Shown here: positions 24,534 to 32,648 of the stretch, piece by piece | Position numbering within the stretch: position 1 is the first letter of the stretch | Layout of the letters: every line of letters starts with the position of its first letter | Source of the DNA: CAIVND01 sp035532075 | GTDB lineage: Bacteria; Actinomycetota; Acidimicrobiia; Acidimicrobiales; Bog-793 | Direction: 5' to 3' | Assembly: GCA_035532075.1 (NCBI GenBank) | Contig: DATKRV010000105.1 | Span: 3,596-67,595 of the forward strand | DNA: 64,000 nt | The notes under the pieces: model-generated | What the model was told of the DNA's origin: nothing | The model's database searches: none | What the model saw: only the letters and a program-made list of their open reading frames with translations | Translations under genes and position numbers: made by a program

Positions 24534-24950
24534 TTACTTCTTTGACTCCCAGAAGATCGTGTCGATCTTCGAGATGCCTTCGAGCAGCGCGTCGGCAACG
24601 GCAACGTCGTTGGTCTTCTTTGCTTCGCCGGCAGCCTTAGTGGTCTTCCAGAAGACTTCGTGCAGTTCGGGAAAACGCGCAAGGTGTTCTGGTTTGAAAT
24701 AGTCGGTCCAGAGAACCCAGAGGTGGTGCTTGACCAACTCCGCACGCTCTTCTTTGATGATCGTGGCACGCTCGCGAAAGAGGTGGTCATCGGAGGCATT
24801 GGTCTTTTCCATGCAGGCCTTGACCGACTCCGCCTCAATGCGGGCCTGGGCTGGGTCGTAGACGCCACAGGGAAGGTCACAGTGCGCGAGGACGGTCAGG
24901 GGTGCACTTGCTGCATCGAATGCAGCGAACAGGCGGGAGGTGAGGGCCAT
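24534..24950 (-). CDS. sodN: Nickel superoxide dismutase
   Basis: A 138-residue precursor. The mature enzyme begins HCDLPCGVYDPAQARIEA at residue 23; the first His, Cys2 and Cys6 of the mature chain form the nickel hook that disproportionates superoxide. A 22-residue leader (MALTSRLFAAFDA...) must be cut off to free the N-terminal His, which is a little longer than the 14-residue leader I recall for streptomycetes. The rest is the four-helix bundle of the hexameric enzyme. ATG 24950 has AAGGAG upstream; a longer open frame lacks support. It diverges from sodX, the maturation protease. Confidence 0.95.
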   Translation of the reverse strand: MALTSRLFAAFDAASAPLTVLAHCDLPCGVYDPAQARIEAESVKACMEKTNASDDHLFRERATIIKEERAELVKHHLWVLWTDYFKPEHLARFPELHEVFWKTTKAAGEAKKTNDVAVADALLEGISKIDTIFWESKK

Positions 24951-25112
24951 GTCGGAGCTCCTTGGATAACTTTTCCTGCGTCGCGTTGCGCGCAAGTTCG
25001 CCAGGTTTGACGACGCTTGCAATGCTAGCCCTCTTGTCACCTACGGTTGCAGACGGCATCGACCGCCTCGTTCGGGGATCCCGACGACAATGATTGACTT
25101 CGAGGGGAGGCG

Positions 25113-25466
25113 ATGATGCGATCGAACCGGGTTCTCGTGTGGATAGCAGGTCTCTTGCTGCGCGTCGAGGTGCAGGGACCGAGCATGCTTCCGACCCTCG
25201 CGCCGGGTGAGCGGCTGCTCGTGCATCGGACGAAGCGGGTGCGTGGTGGGGACATCGTCGTGATTGTCGATCCCAGCAACAGGACGAGGACCCTTGTCAA
25301 GCGCGTCTCGTCTGTCCTCGACGATGCAGTGCTTGTCGTTGGTGATAATCCTCGTGCGAGCCGAGACAGTGCGGAATTCGGGCCAGTGGCGAAGACGCTG
25401 CTTGTTGGCCGCGCCTGGTACCGGTATTTCCCGCCCGATTCGCGCAAAAGGCTCAGGCGACACTAG
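25113..25466 (+). CDS. sodX: NiSOD maturation protease SodX (S26-like)
   Basis: A 117-residue signal-peptidase-like serine/lysine protease. The nucleophile Ser is in GPSMLPTLAPGE (near residue 24), and the general-base Lys is in TRTLVKRVSS (near residue 67), followed by a VVGDNPRASRDSAEFGPV block typical of S24/S26 peptidases. In NiSOD-bearing bacteria this protein removes the SodN leader so that nickel can bind. A hydrophobic N-terminus may anchor it weakly. Start ATG 25113 (or 25116) follows GGGGAGG. Divergent from sodN with a 162-base shared upstream region that could hold a common nickel or oxidative regulator site. Confidence 0.9.
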   Translation: MMRSNRVLVWIAGLLLRVEVQGPSMLPTLAPGERLLVHRTKRVRGGDIVVIVDPSNRTRTLVKRVSSVLDDAVLVVGDNPRASRDSAEFGPVAKTLLVGRAWYRYFPPDSRKRLRRH

Positions 25467-25520
25467 GCAAATCGGTCAGCGGAACAGAGGCATGCTGCTC
25501 GCCGGTACGCTCTTTGTCCG

Positions 25521-26774
25521 ATGCGACGGCTCGCGGTCCTCTCGATGCACACCTCTCCGCTCGCCCAGCCGGGAACGGGCGACGGCGGTGGAATGAACGT
25601 CTACGTTCGCGAACTCACCGCGGCACTCGCGCGCTCGAATGTGGCCTGTGATGTCTTCACCCGGGCCGACTCCATGGGCCTTCCTGCATCCGTCGACGTC
25701 GAGCCCGGTTTTCGTGTACACCACCTTCGGGTTGGCCCTCTTGCGCCCGTCGAGAAGGGACAGCTCCATCTGCTCACCGATGCATTCACCGAAGCAGTCA
25801 ACGCGAAGATGGATCAGCTCGAGAAGATTGATGGCCTAGGTTTTGAAGCGATTCATGCCAACTACTGGCTCTCGGGAGTGGTCGGACATACGCTGAAGCA
25901 CCGCAGATCGCTTCCGCTCGTTTCCACCTTCCACACACTCGACCGGGTCAAGGCCGAGGCGAGCCCTGAAGAGATCGATGAACACGACCCAAATCGCCGC
26001 GCATTCGCCGAGGCCGAGGTGATCGGCTGTTCCGATGCGGTGCTTGCATCGTGCAGTGTCGAGGCCGACCAGCTTGTCGACCTCTACGAAGCCGACCGCG
26101 CGCGGGTGGTGATCATCCCCCCTGGGGTTGATCATGCATTCTTTTCCCCCGGGGTGCGTACTCAGGCCCAGCGTGCCGTCTCGTTGCAAGGCGCCGGGCC
26201 GTTGCTGCTCTTTGTCGGAAGGATCCAGCCACTCAAAGGTGTTGATATTGCGGTGCACGCCCTCTCGGACCTGATCAATCGGGGGATACCGACCGCGCGC
26301 CTCGTCGTCGTTGGTGGTCCGAGTGGACCATTGGGCGAGCACGAAGTCGACCAGCTTCATCGGCTTGTCAAAAGACTTGGTCTCTCCAGTTCGGTACACT
26401 TTGTCCCTCCGCAGCCTCACGAGATGCTCTCGACCTATTACCGCGCCGCGGACTGTGTGCTCGTTCCCTCGATGTCCGAATCGTTTGGGCTCGTCGCGCT
26501 TGAGGCGGCGTCGTGTGGCACACCCGTTGTTGCAGCCGCCGTTGGGGGATTGACGACGCTTGTCGATGACGGGTCGACGGGTTATCTCATCGAGAGCAGG
26601 AACCCGAGGAACTACGCCGACGCGTTGCACCGGCTTTGGACCCAATCGGGCCAGCGGGCCCTGTTTTCGAAGAACGCCGTCGCGAAGGCCTCGAGTTATA
26701 CCTGGCCGATCGCCGCGGAGGGGCTGCTTTCGCTCTATGGATACCTGACGGAGCGTTCACTCGTCAGCTGCTAG
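25521..26774 (+). CDS. mshA: Glycosyltransferase family 4, MshA-like (mycothiol biosynthesis)
   Basis: A 417-residue GT-B fold glycosyltransferase. MshA joins GlcNAc to inositol 3-phosphate, the first step to mycothiol. The N-terminal signature SMHTSPLAQPGTGDGGGMNVYVREL is in the form expected for MshA. The C-terminal donor domain contains LLFVGRIQPLKGVDIAV and the E-x7-E element in SMSESFGLVALEAA. A sucrose-phosphate-synthase-like role is a less likely alternative. Its start ATG 25521 follows a TACGCT box (25506-25511) by nine bases, so the leader is almost absent. With mca it supports mycothiol use. Confidence 0.82.
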   Translation: MRRLAVLSMHTSPLAQPGTGDGGGMNVYVRELTAALARSNVACDVFTRADSMGLPASVDVEPGFRVHHLRVGPLAPVEKGQLHLLTDAFTEAVNAKMDQLEKIDGLGFEAIHANYWLSGVVGHTLKHRRSLPLVSTFHTLDRVKAEASPEEIDEHDPNRRAFAEAEVIGCSDAVLASCSVEADQLVDLYEADRARVVIIPPGVDHAFFSPGVRTQAQRAVSLQGAGPLLLFVGRIQPLKGVDIAVHALSDLINRGIPTARLVVVGGPSGPLGEHEVDQLHRLVKRLGLSSSVHFVPPQPHEMLSTYYRAADCVLVPSMSESFGLVALEAASCGTPVVAAAVGGLTTLVDDGSTGYLIESRNPRNYADALHRLWTQSGQRALFSKNAVAKASSYTWPIAAEGLLSLYGYLTERSLVSC

Positions 26775-26800
26775 CGCTGCTCAGTTCGCGGGGTGCTTTG

Positions 26801-26815
26801 TCTGGCCGCTAGCGT
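26801..26815 (+). promoter_or_regulatory. Probable leaderless promoter of proC
   Basis: TAGCGT (26810-26815) ends six bases before the ATG at 26822. The 15-mer TCTGGCCGCTAGCGT is identical to that upstream of mca (3094-3108). Confidence 0.5.
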
Positions 26816-26821
26816 GTTGTG

Positions 26822-27613
26822 ATGGCCCGTCTGACAATTATCGGTGGTGGTCGGATGGGTTCGGCCCTTCTCGCTGGGCTTATCACCAATGGGTGGGCTG
26901 AGGCGCGCGAATGTACGGTAGTCGAACGCCACGAGAATACGCGGACCGCGTTGGTCAAGCGCTTTCCGGGTGTCTCGGTTGCCGATGTTGCTCAGTCCGG
27001 CGAGTCCGTCGTGATCGCGGTCAAACCGTCAGATGTCGAACAGGTGTGCCGCGCGCTCCCAGCGAACAGCTTTGACCGTGTGCTTTCGATTGCCGCCGGA
27101 CTGACCACGAAGGCACTTGAGAATTGGCTGTGGCGCGGGGCGCGTGTGCTTCGCGCGATGCCGAACACTCCAGCCCTTCTCGGGGTCGGAGCATCCGTCG
27201 TTGCTCCAGGCCGTTATGCCACCGACGAAGACGTGATCTGGGCAGAGAGCGTGCTCTCCGCGATTGGTGTTGTCGTGCGCCTGCCCGAGAAACTCATCGA
27301 TGCGGCGACAGGTCTATCGGGCTCGGGCCCTGCATATATCTTCTTGGTTGCCGAGGCTCTGGTCGATGCGGGTGTACTTGTCGGCCTCGAGCGCGAGGTG
27401 GCGCGGGTCTTGACGCTGCAGACGATTCTCGGCGCAGCGAGAATGCTCGCCGAAAGCGGAGAGTCACCCGAAGTACTGCGTGCCGCAGTGACCTCCCCTG
27501 GGGGAACGACGGCGGAGGGATTGAGGGTGCTTGAATCGCATGCTCTGCGTGCGGCTTTTACGGAGGCAGTCGAGGCTGCAACGATGCGCTCCCAAGAGCT
27601 CGGAGGAGAATAA
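26822..27613 (+). CDS. proC: Pyrroline-5-carboxylate reductase
   Basis: A 263-residue NAD(P)H-dependent enzyme for the last step of proline synthesis. The Rossmann motif IIGGGRMGSALLAG opens the protein. RAMPNTPALLGVGAS, LSGSGPAYIF (substrate site) and VTSPGGTTAEGLRVLE follow in the usual order. All expected motifs are present at normal length. Start ATG 26822 fits the leaderless -10 box. It is convergent with a membrane-protein gene 12 bases further on. Confidence 0.95.
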   Translation: MARLTIIGGGRMGSALLAGLITNGWAEARECTVVERHENTRTALVKRFPGVSVADVAQSGESVVIAVKPSDVEQVCRALPANSFDRVLSIAAGLTTKALENWLWRGARVLRAMPNTPALLGVGASVVAPGRYATDEDVIWAESVLSAIGVVVRLPEKLIDAATGLSGSGPAYIFLVAEALVDAGVLVGLEREVARVLTLQTILGAARMLAESGESPEVLRAAVTSPGGTTAEGLRVLESHALRAAFTEAVEAATMRSQELGGE

Positions 27614-27625
27614 CAGCTGCGCGCG

Positions 27626-28303
27626 TCAGGCAGGATGGTTTTGGGTGGTTGTTCCATCGGCAGCGACAAGGAATCCTACAAAGATGATTGAGATGCCGAT
27701 GCTCAACGAGACCGAGAAGGCAGTCATCTTGTCAAACACCGAGTTCATCAAGCCGCTCGCTCCGGTGACGAGCGTCCCGACCGCAATGAGGCAGTTGGCA
27801 AGGACGAGCCGCCCGCGTCGAATCCTGAGTGCGCTGTAGATGGCCCCACCGATCAATACGATCGAGCCGAGACCGGAGGCCACCCCTGCGAGTATCTCGG
27901 GAAGTCCTGGCAGTACCTTCGCCGCCTGGGCTAGCACATGTCGGGGGAGTGGTTCGTGAAAACGAGTTGAAAGTACGATGCCGGCAGCAAACATCGAATA
28001 GAGGCTGACGAGAAGAAATGTCGTGTTGCCCCAACGTCTTCCAAAGAGTAGATAGATCGTTCCTGTAGCGAGAAACGGCACGTTCGTGACGCCACCAAAG
28101 AGATAGAAGGTGCGAAACGACGCACTGGTCCAGCCGACGCTCGCGCCAACCGCGAGGGCGCTCGAGGCGATGGCGAACATGAGCAGCGCAATCGACCATG
28201 CAAGTTCGTGCGGTTTTGCCCTGTCCAGAAACCGCTCAAAGGTCGAAAGACAGAAGGCAAATGCGATGAGAGCCGCGACAACACCGGCGATGGAATCGGC
28301 CAT
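27626..28303 (-). CDS. Multi-pass membrane protein of unknown function
   Basis: A 225-residue protein with seven hydrophobic segments, beginning MADSIAGVVAALIAFAFCLSTF. A conserved-looking loop, FLFGGVTNVPFLATGTIYLLFGRRWG-like, lies in the middle (FYLFGGVTNVPFLATG near residues 70-85). I recall similar unnamed seven-helix proteins in actinobacteria but no assigned function. ATG 28303 has AGGA eight bases upstream; upstream in-frame codons have no support. It diverges from the amino-acid transporter operon, sharing its upstream region. Confidence 0.65.
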   Translation of the reverse strand: MADSIAGVVAALIAFAFCLSTFERFLDRAKPHELAWSIALLMFAIASSALAVGASVGWTSASFRTFYLFGGVTNVPFLATGTIYLLFGRRWGNTTFLLVSLYSMFAAGIVLSTRFHEPLPRHVLAQAAKVLPGLPEILAGVASGLGSIVLIGGAIYSALRIRRGRLVLANCLIAVGTLVTGASGLMNSVFDKMTAFSVSLSIGISIIFVGFLVAADGTTTQNHPA

Positions 28304-28336
28304 AGGGCCCATCCTAGGAGGGAGTTTCTGCCATTC

Positions 28337-28365
28337 TTGACGTTTCGTTACTGATTTGTTACAGT
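28337..28365 (+). promoter_or_regulatory. Promoter of the branched-chain amino acid type ABC operon
   Basis: TTGACG (28337-28342), a 17-base spacer, and TACAGT (28360-28365) form a near-consensus housekeeping promoter. Transcription would begin near 28372, giving a leader of about 40 bases before the ATG at 28413. Confidence 0.7.
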
Positions 28366-28412
28366 CCGCTCGCAACGTAGCGGCAAACTGCCGTGAGTTT
28401 CGGGGGGGATCC

Positions 28413-29726
28413 ATGTTCGAAATGAAATATTTCCGTCGTCTATCTGTCGCGGCACTGACCTGTTCAGTCATTGCACCTCTCACGCTGAGCGCGAGTTCTT
28501 CAGCGTCGGTGCGAGCGCACGCGGCAAATTCGAATTACCCGATCACCATCGGCGTCGTTGAGCCGTTCTCTGGAGCCTCGGGGTTCATCGGCGCTCATGT
28601 GACTGCTCAGGTCTACTCTGCGGTCGACGAAATCAACAAGGATGGCGGCGTCCTTGGCCACCATGTCCTTGTCACGCCAGTTGATACCAAAGGTGACCCA
28701 GCTGACGCGTTGCCCGCAGTCGCACAGTTCATCGCGACGACCCAGCACCTCTTTTTCATTCATGGTCCTGGTTCGGACTCTGGTCCTGAGCTTGCGCCAG
28801 TCATCAACAATGACAAGATCGTCATGATGTCTCCCGCTGGTCAGTCTGAGTTTGACAAGAACAAGATGCCGTACTTCTGGCGTGCCGTTGCTCCCGACGC
28901 CGCGAACGGAATCGCGATGGCGATCTTTGCCAAGCGTCACGGCTGGACGCGCGTCGCCACAGTGTTTGGTTCTGACCAAGGTTCCCAGGGCGACCTCCCC
29001 GGCATTATCGAGGGAATCAAGTCGCTTGGTCTCAAGCAGGTGTCCGACCTCAATATCTCGGCGGACCAGCCTTCCTACCAATCCGAGGTTGCCCGCGTGC
29101 TCGCTACCAAGCCACAGGTAATCTTCACCGAGACCGATCCCACCACCGCAGCAACATTCTTTGGCGAGCTCACTCAGCAGCACAGTTCCGTGCTCCCGAT
29201 CATCTCGACCCAGGGTGGGGTGATCCAGACCTACATGTCGCCATTCCGTGCAGCTGTTGGTGCCAAGCTCTTCGCGAAAGAGTTCTACGCGATCAGCAAT
29301 GCAGGTGCAAAGCCGAACCCAGCAACTCCAGTCTTTGAGAAGTCGCTTCTCGCGACTGGTCCTGCCGGTCAGGTTCCAGACCCAGCGAAGTACCTCACCA
29401 GCCCTAACACAGCGATCGGTTACGCACAGGTGGTCCTCGTCGCACTTGCCGCAACTGCCGCGAACTCGGTCAGTGGTCCGGTCTTCAACAGCTACATCGC
29501 GTCGATCGCAAACCCCGGCAAAGGTAAGACTGTCGTCTACACCTACGCGCAGGGCGTGAAGCTTCTCGCGCAGCACAAGAAAATCCAGTACATCGGTCCT
29601 GCGGGTCCGTACAAGTTCAACCAGTACCACAACTCATATGGTGGCCAGGTTGCGGAAGGTGTCACCGTCGGAGGCACCTACGTCATCAAGGGCACGATCT
29701 CTGCCAAGGAGATCCAGGCTCACTAA
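28413..29726 (+). CDS. ABC transporter substrate-binding protein, LivJ/branched-chain type
   Basis: A 437-residue exported binding protein. A signal sequence occupies about residues 1-35 (basic KYFRR, a hydrophobic stretch, and AHA before NSNYPITIG). The type I periplasmic-binding fold follows: IGVVEPFSGASGFIGAHV, INKDGGVLGH, and a central region that would hold the ligand. No lipobox Cys is visible, so it may be secreted or anchored otherwise. The ligand may be a branched-chain amino acid, an amide or urea; sequence does not decide. A strong terminator follows at once, so it is probably made in excess over the permeases, as is usual for such operons. Confidence 0.9.
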   Translation: MFEMKYFRRLSVAALTCSVIAPLTLSASSSASVRAHAANSNYPITIGVVEPFSGASGFIGAHVTAQVYSAVDEINKDGGVLGHHVLVTPVDTKGDPADALPAVAQFIATTQHLFFIHGPGSDSGPELAPVINNDKIVMMSPAGQSEFDKNKMPYFWRAVAPDAANGIAMAIFAKRHGWTRVATVFGSDQGSQGDLPGIIEGIKSLGLKQVSDLNISADQPSYQSEVARVLATKPQVIFTETDPTTAATFFGELTQQHSSVLPIISTQGGVIQTYMSPFRAAVGAKLFAKEFYAISNAGAKPNPATPVFEKSLLATGPAGQVPDPAKYLTSPNTAIGYAQVVLVALAATAANSVSGPVFNSYIASIANPGKGKTVVYTYAQGVKLLAQHKKIQYIGPAGPYKFNQYHNSYGGQVAEGVTVGGTYVIKGTISAKEIQAH

Positions 29727-29743
29727 GTAGTTCAACGAGCTGA

Positions 29744-29795
29744 TGCCCGGAGTGCTGCCGAGTTTTCGTAGGCACTCCGGGCACAGACGTTTTGG
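29744..29795 (+). terminator. Terminator or attenuator after the binding-protein gene
   Basis: A perfect 12-bp stem pairs TGCCCGGAGTGC (29744-29755) with GCACTCCGGGCA (29772-29783) around a 16-base loop. A TTTT run follows within 10 bases. It separates the binding protein from its permease genes and probably reduces their expression. Confidence 0.75.
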
Positions 29796-29894
29796 CTTTC
29801 ACATAAGTGAGTAGAGCGTAATATTGCGACGCAAAGTCGATTTGGCCATGTATCTGCTTTTCCACCTGCTTTGTCATGTCGATCGGAGGATCGA

Positions 29895-30782
29895 GTGCAT
29901 CTCCTCATAACGAGTATCGGATTCGGTCTCGTTCAAGCTGCAATCCTGAGTATCAGCGCTATGGGTTTTTCTCTCCAGTTCGGAATGACAAATGTATTGA
30001 ACTTGAGCTACGGATCGCTCATGACGATTGGTGCATTCTTGACACTGTTGATAAGCGAGCAGGGAATCTCCATCTGGCTTGGTGTCCTTGTCGGTGCGAT
30101 CGCCGTCGGATTTATCACTCTCGTCATTGGCCGCGTGATCATCCGACGATTCGCAAATCGTGGTTCGCGGCTGTTTGAGATGGCAATCGTGACGGTCGCG
30201 CTTGCTCTTATAATCGACTACATCATTGCGGCGATCACCAAGAGCGCGATCTTCCAGTTTCTCTTCCCCCTTGGGTCGAACCACCAAATTCTCGGAATGA
30301 CCTTTACGACGACGCAGCTCGACATCATGGCGATCGCAATCGTCACGATCATTGGTCTCGAACTCGTGTTGCATAAGACCAACCTGGGCATTTCAATCCG
30401 TGCAAGCGCCGCGAATGGGCCGCTCGCGCGCGCTTCGGGAATCCCGACGAACCGGGTGGTGCGACTCACCTGGTTCGTCTCCGGCGTTCTGTGTGGTCTT
30501 GGTGGAGCTCTTCTTGCGGTGACGTATCTGAGCGTTTCGTTCGTCGAGGGTACGAACTATCTTCCCTACATCCTCGCTGCCGTAGTCGTCGCCGGTATCG
30601 GCGCCGTGGGATACGCGGCGCTCGCCTCATTGATCCTCGCGCTCGTCATCGAGATTGCAGGATCGTTCGGCGCAGGGTCCTACAACGTCGCGATCGCTGT
30701 TGGTGTGCTGTTGTTGATGCTCCTCGTCCGACCGAGGGGATTCTTTGGTGAACTCTGGGAGAAATCCGAGGCGATGGGCTGA
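29895..30782 (+). CDS. Branched-chain amino acid type ABC permease, LivH-like
   Basis: A 295-residue membrane protein with about eight hydrophobic helices. It has the LivH hallmarks SLQFGMTNVLNLSYGSLM near the N-terminus and the cytosolic coupling segment LGISIRASAANGPLARASGIPTNRV, the latter matching the EAA-like loop that contacts the ATPases. Start GTG 29895 has GGAGGA just upstream, though spacing is short (four bases). Its stop overlaps the next gene's ATG by one base (TGATG). One of two permease chains of the importer. Confidence 0.9.
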   Translation: MHLLITSIGFGLVQAAILSISAMGFSLQFGMTNVLNLSYGSLMTIGAFLTLLISEQGISIWLGVLVGAIAVGFITLVIGRVIIRRFANRGSRLFEMAIVTVALALIIDYIIAAITKSAIFQFLFPLGSNHQILGMTFTTTQLDIMAIAIVTIIGLELVLHKTNLGISIRASAANGPLARASGIPTNRVVRLTWFVSGVLCGLGGALLAVTYLSVSFVEGTNYLPYILAAVVVAGIGAVGYAALASLILALVIEIAGSFGAGSYNVAIAVGVLLLMLLVRPRGFFGELWEKSEAMG

Positions 30783-31828
30783 TGAGTTTCTATATAGCAA
30801 CGGTTGCGGTCTATTTCGTCGTCTATGCGCTTGGCGCGCTGGGGCTGAACCTCCAATTTGGCCTCGGCGGAATTGTCAACTTCGGATTCATAGTCTTTGA
30901 AGCCGCGGGCGCCTACACCGCGGCGCTGACAAGCGTTGGGTCATCATCGGTTGGGGCGGCACAGAGCGAGACCTATTTCTGGGGTACGAGCCTGCCATTT
31001 CCTATTCCGCTGATCCTTTCGGCAGTTGTCGGCGGTCTGCTCGCTCTGGTCATCGGACCGGCGACCATGCGCAAGATGCGACGCGACTATCAAGCGGCAG
31101 CAATGCTTTCATTCGCGTTGATCGCCAACCAGGTCGTCGGTAACACCGCGGGATTTCTCAATGGAGGAAACGGTATTGCGAACGTTCCTGCGCCATTGCG
31201 TTCACTCGGGGGATTTTCGCTGAGTTCGTATCACTGGGTTTATGTTGGATGGGCATTCTTGCTCGGCATCGTGGTATTTGTGATCTGCCGCTGGATCAGT
31301 TATTCACCTTTTGGTCGCACGATCCGCATGTTGCGTGACGACGAAGAGGCGGCCTCATCGCTCGGGGTCAATGCATGGACGGTGCGCATGCGACTCTTTG
31401 TCGTGGGAGGCGTGATCGCAGGACTTACCGGCGGCCTTTTGGTCGAATTTATTGGCGCGTGGTCACCGGGCGCCTGGAGTTACCAAGAGACTTTCGTGTT
31501 GTTGCAGGCGGTCATTCTCGGTGGAGTTGGGAGCGAGTTCGGAGCGGTCTTTGGCGCGCTCGTTGTCGGTGTGATCCTGTTCCAGCTGCCCTCGTTCCTG
31601 CCAGCCATCGGTTACCCGGGGCTGATTGACTCCCTGCAGTGGATTGTGATCGGCTTTGTGTATCTCCTCGTCTTGTGGTTTGCCCCCCAAGGCACATTCC
31701 GCGAACGAGCGACGTTGAAACTGGGCTCTCGTTCTCGACGACTAGGACTCAACACGGCCGCCCGTGTGAGTGGCGTCGGCCCTTCGACGGCGCCCGTCGG
31801 AGCTTCGGATACCCATGAGGAAGCCTGA
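30782..31828 (+). CDS. Branched-chain amino acid type ABC permease, LivM-like
   Basis: A 348-residue membrane protein with about nine or ten helices. NLQFGLGGIVNFG near the N-terminus and the coupling loop SPFGRTIRMLRDDEEAASSLGVN are typical of LivM. The C-terminal tail of about 45 residues is polar, Arg- and Ser-rich, and cytosolic. It pairs with the LivH-like subunit to form the channel. The stop is one base before the ATP-binding gene start. Confidence 0.9.
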   Translation: MSFYIATVAVYFVVYALGALGLNLQFGLGGIVNFGFIVFEAAGAYTAALTSVGSSSVGAAQSETYFWGTSLPFPIPLILSAVVGGLLALVIGPATMRKMRRDYQAAAMLSFALIANQVVGNTAGFLNGGNGIANVPAPLRSLGGFSLSSYHWVYVGWAFLLGIVVFVICRWISYSPFGRTIRMLRDDEEAASSLGVNAWTVRMRLFVVGGVIAGLTGGLLVEFIGAWSPGAWSYQETFVLLQAVILGGVGSEFGAVFGALVVGVILFQLPSFLPAIGYPGLIDSLQWIVIGFVYLLVLWFAPQGTFRERATLKLGSRSRRLGLNTAARVSGVGPSTAPVGASDTHEEA

Positions 31829-31829
31829 C

Positions 31830-32648
31830 ATGGCGTCGAATGCCAATTCGGACGTTCGAACGCCGAGGTACGAACCAGCTGCGCTTGTCGCTGAAGATGT
31901 CGTCGTCACCTACGGAGGCGTGCGCGCCGTTGATGGTGTCTCGTTGCGCGCGGATCCTGGCATGGTTACTGGACTCATCGGACCGAACGGTGCCGGCAAG
32001 AGTTCTCTGATCGGTGTGTTCGCCGGAGCCCAGAAATCGACCCACGGGCTGATCTGCCTTGGCGATCAGGATATTACCTCGTTGAGTCCACACAGGCGTT
32101 CCGATATGGGGCTCGCTCGGACATTTCAGACGGCGAGGGTGTTTGGTCGCCTGAGTGTGCTTGAGAATGTGATGGCCGGAGAGAAACACGCAAAGCCAGG
32201 CGGACTCACGTCGGCGATCTTGGAGCGCCGAAGCTGGAGAGCTCGAGAGGATGCGACGACAGATCGCGCATTCGCGTACCTGACAGAGTTCGGCATGGCC
32301 GACAAAGCCGAAACGCGTTGTGGGGAACTGAGTGGTGGGCAACGCCGCATCATTGAATATTTACGCGTCCTGATGGCGCGCCCGCGCGCAATTTTGCTCG
32401 ATGAGCCGACAGTTGGTATGGCTCCCTGGCTGCTCGCCCGTCTCAAGGAGGATCTGCGGCGACTCTGCTCTGAGGGTGTTTCCATTCTGCTCGTTGGTCA
32501 TGAGATGTCGTTTATTCGCGAGGTGTGTGACCTGGTTGTCGTAATGGCAAATGGAAAGATCATTGCTCGCGGTGAATTTGACGAGATCGCCAAGGATGAA
32601 ACCGTCCAGCAGGCCTACCTTGGCCGTCGCGTGGTAGGTGCTCGATGA
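31830..32648 (+). CDS. ABC transporter ATP-binding protein, LivG-like
   Basis: A 272-residue ATPase. Walker A is GPNGAGKSSL, the LivG-type insertion has GLARTFQTARVFGRLSVLENVM, the signature is LSGGQRRIIEYLRVLM, and Walker B is AILLDEPTVGMAP. I took ATG 31830, one base after the livM-like stop, with GAGGA eight bases upstream; ATG 31815 is an alternative. The gene overlaps the next ATPase gene by four bases, so both NBDs are made together. Confidence 0.9.
   Translation: MASNANSDVRTPRYEPAALVAEDVVVTYGGVRAVDGVSLRADPGMVTGLIGPNGAGKSSLIGVFAGAQKSTHGLICLGDQDITSLSPHRRSDMGLARTFQTARVFGRLSVLENVMAGEKHAKPGGLTSAILERRSWRAREDATTDRAFAYLTEFGMADKAETRCGELSGGQRRIIEYLRVLMARPRAILLDEPTVGMAPWLLARLKEDLRRLCSEGVSILLVGHEMSFIREVCDLVVVMANGKIIARGEFDEIAKDETVQQAYLGRRVVGAR

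Noticed and set aside
28500..29630. A 376-codon minus-strand frame inside the binding-protein gene
   Set aside because: Long antisense frames are expected from the codon bias here, and the plus-strand protein has a clear signal peptide and family motifs.
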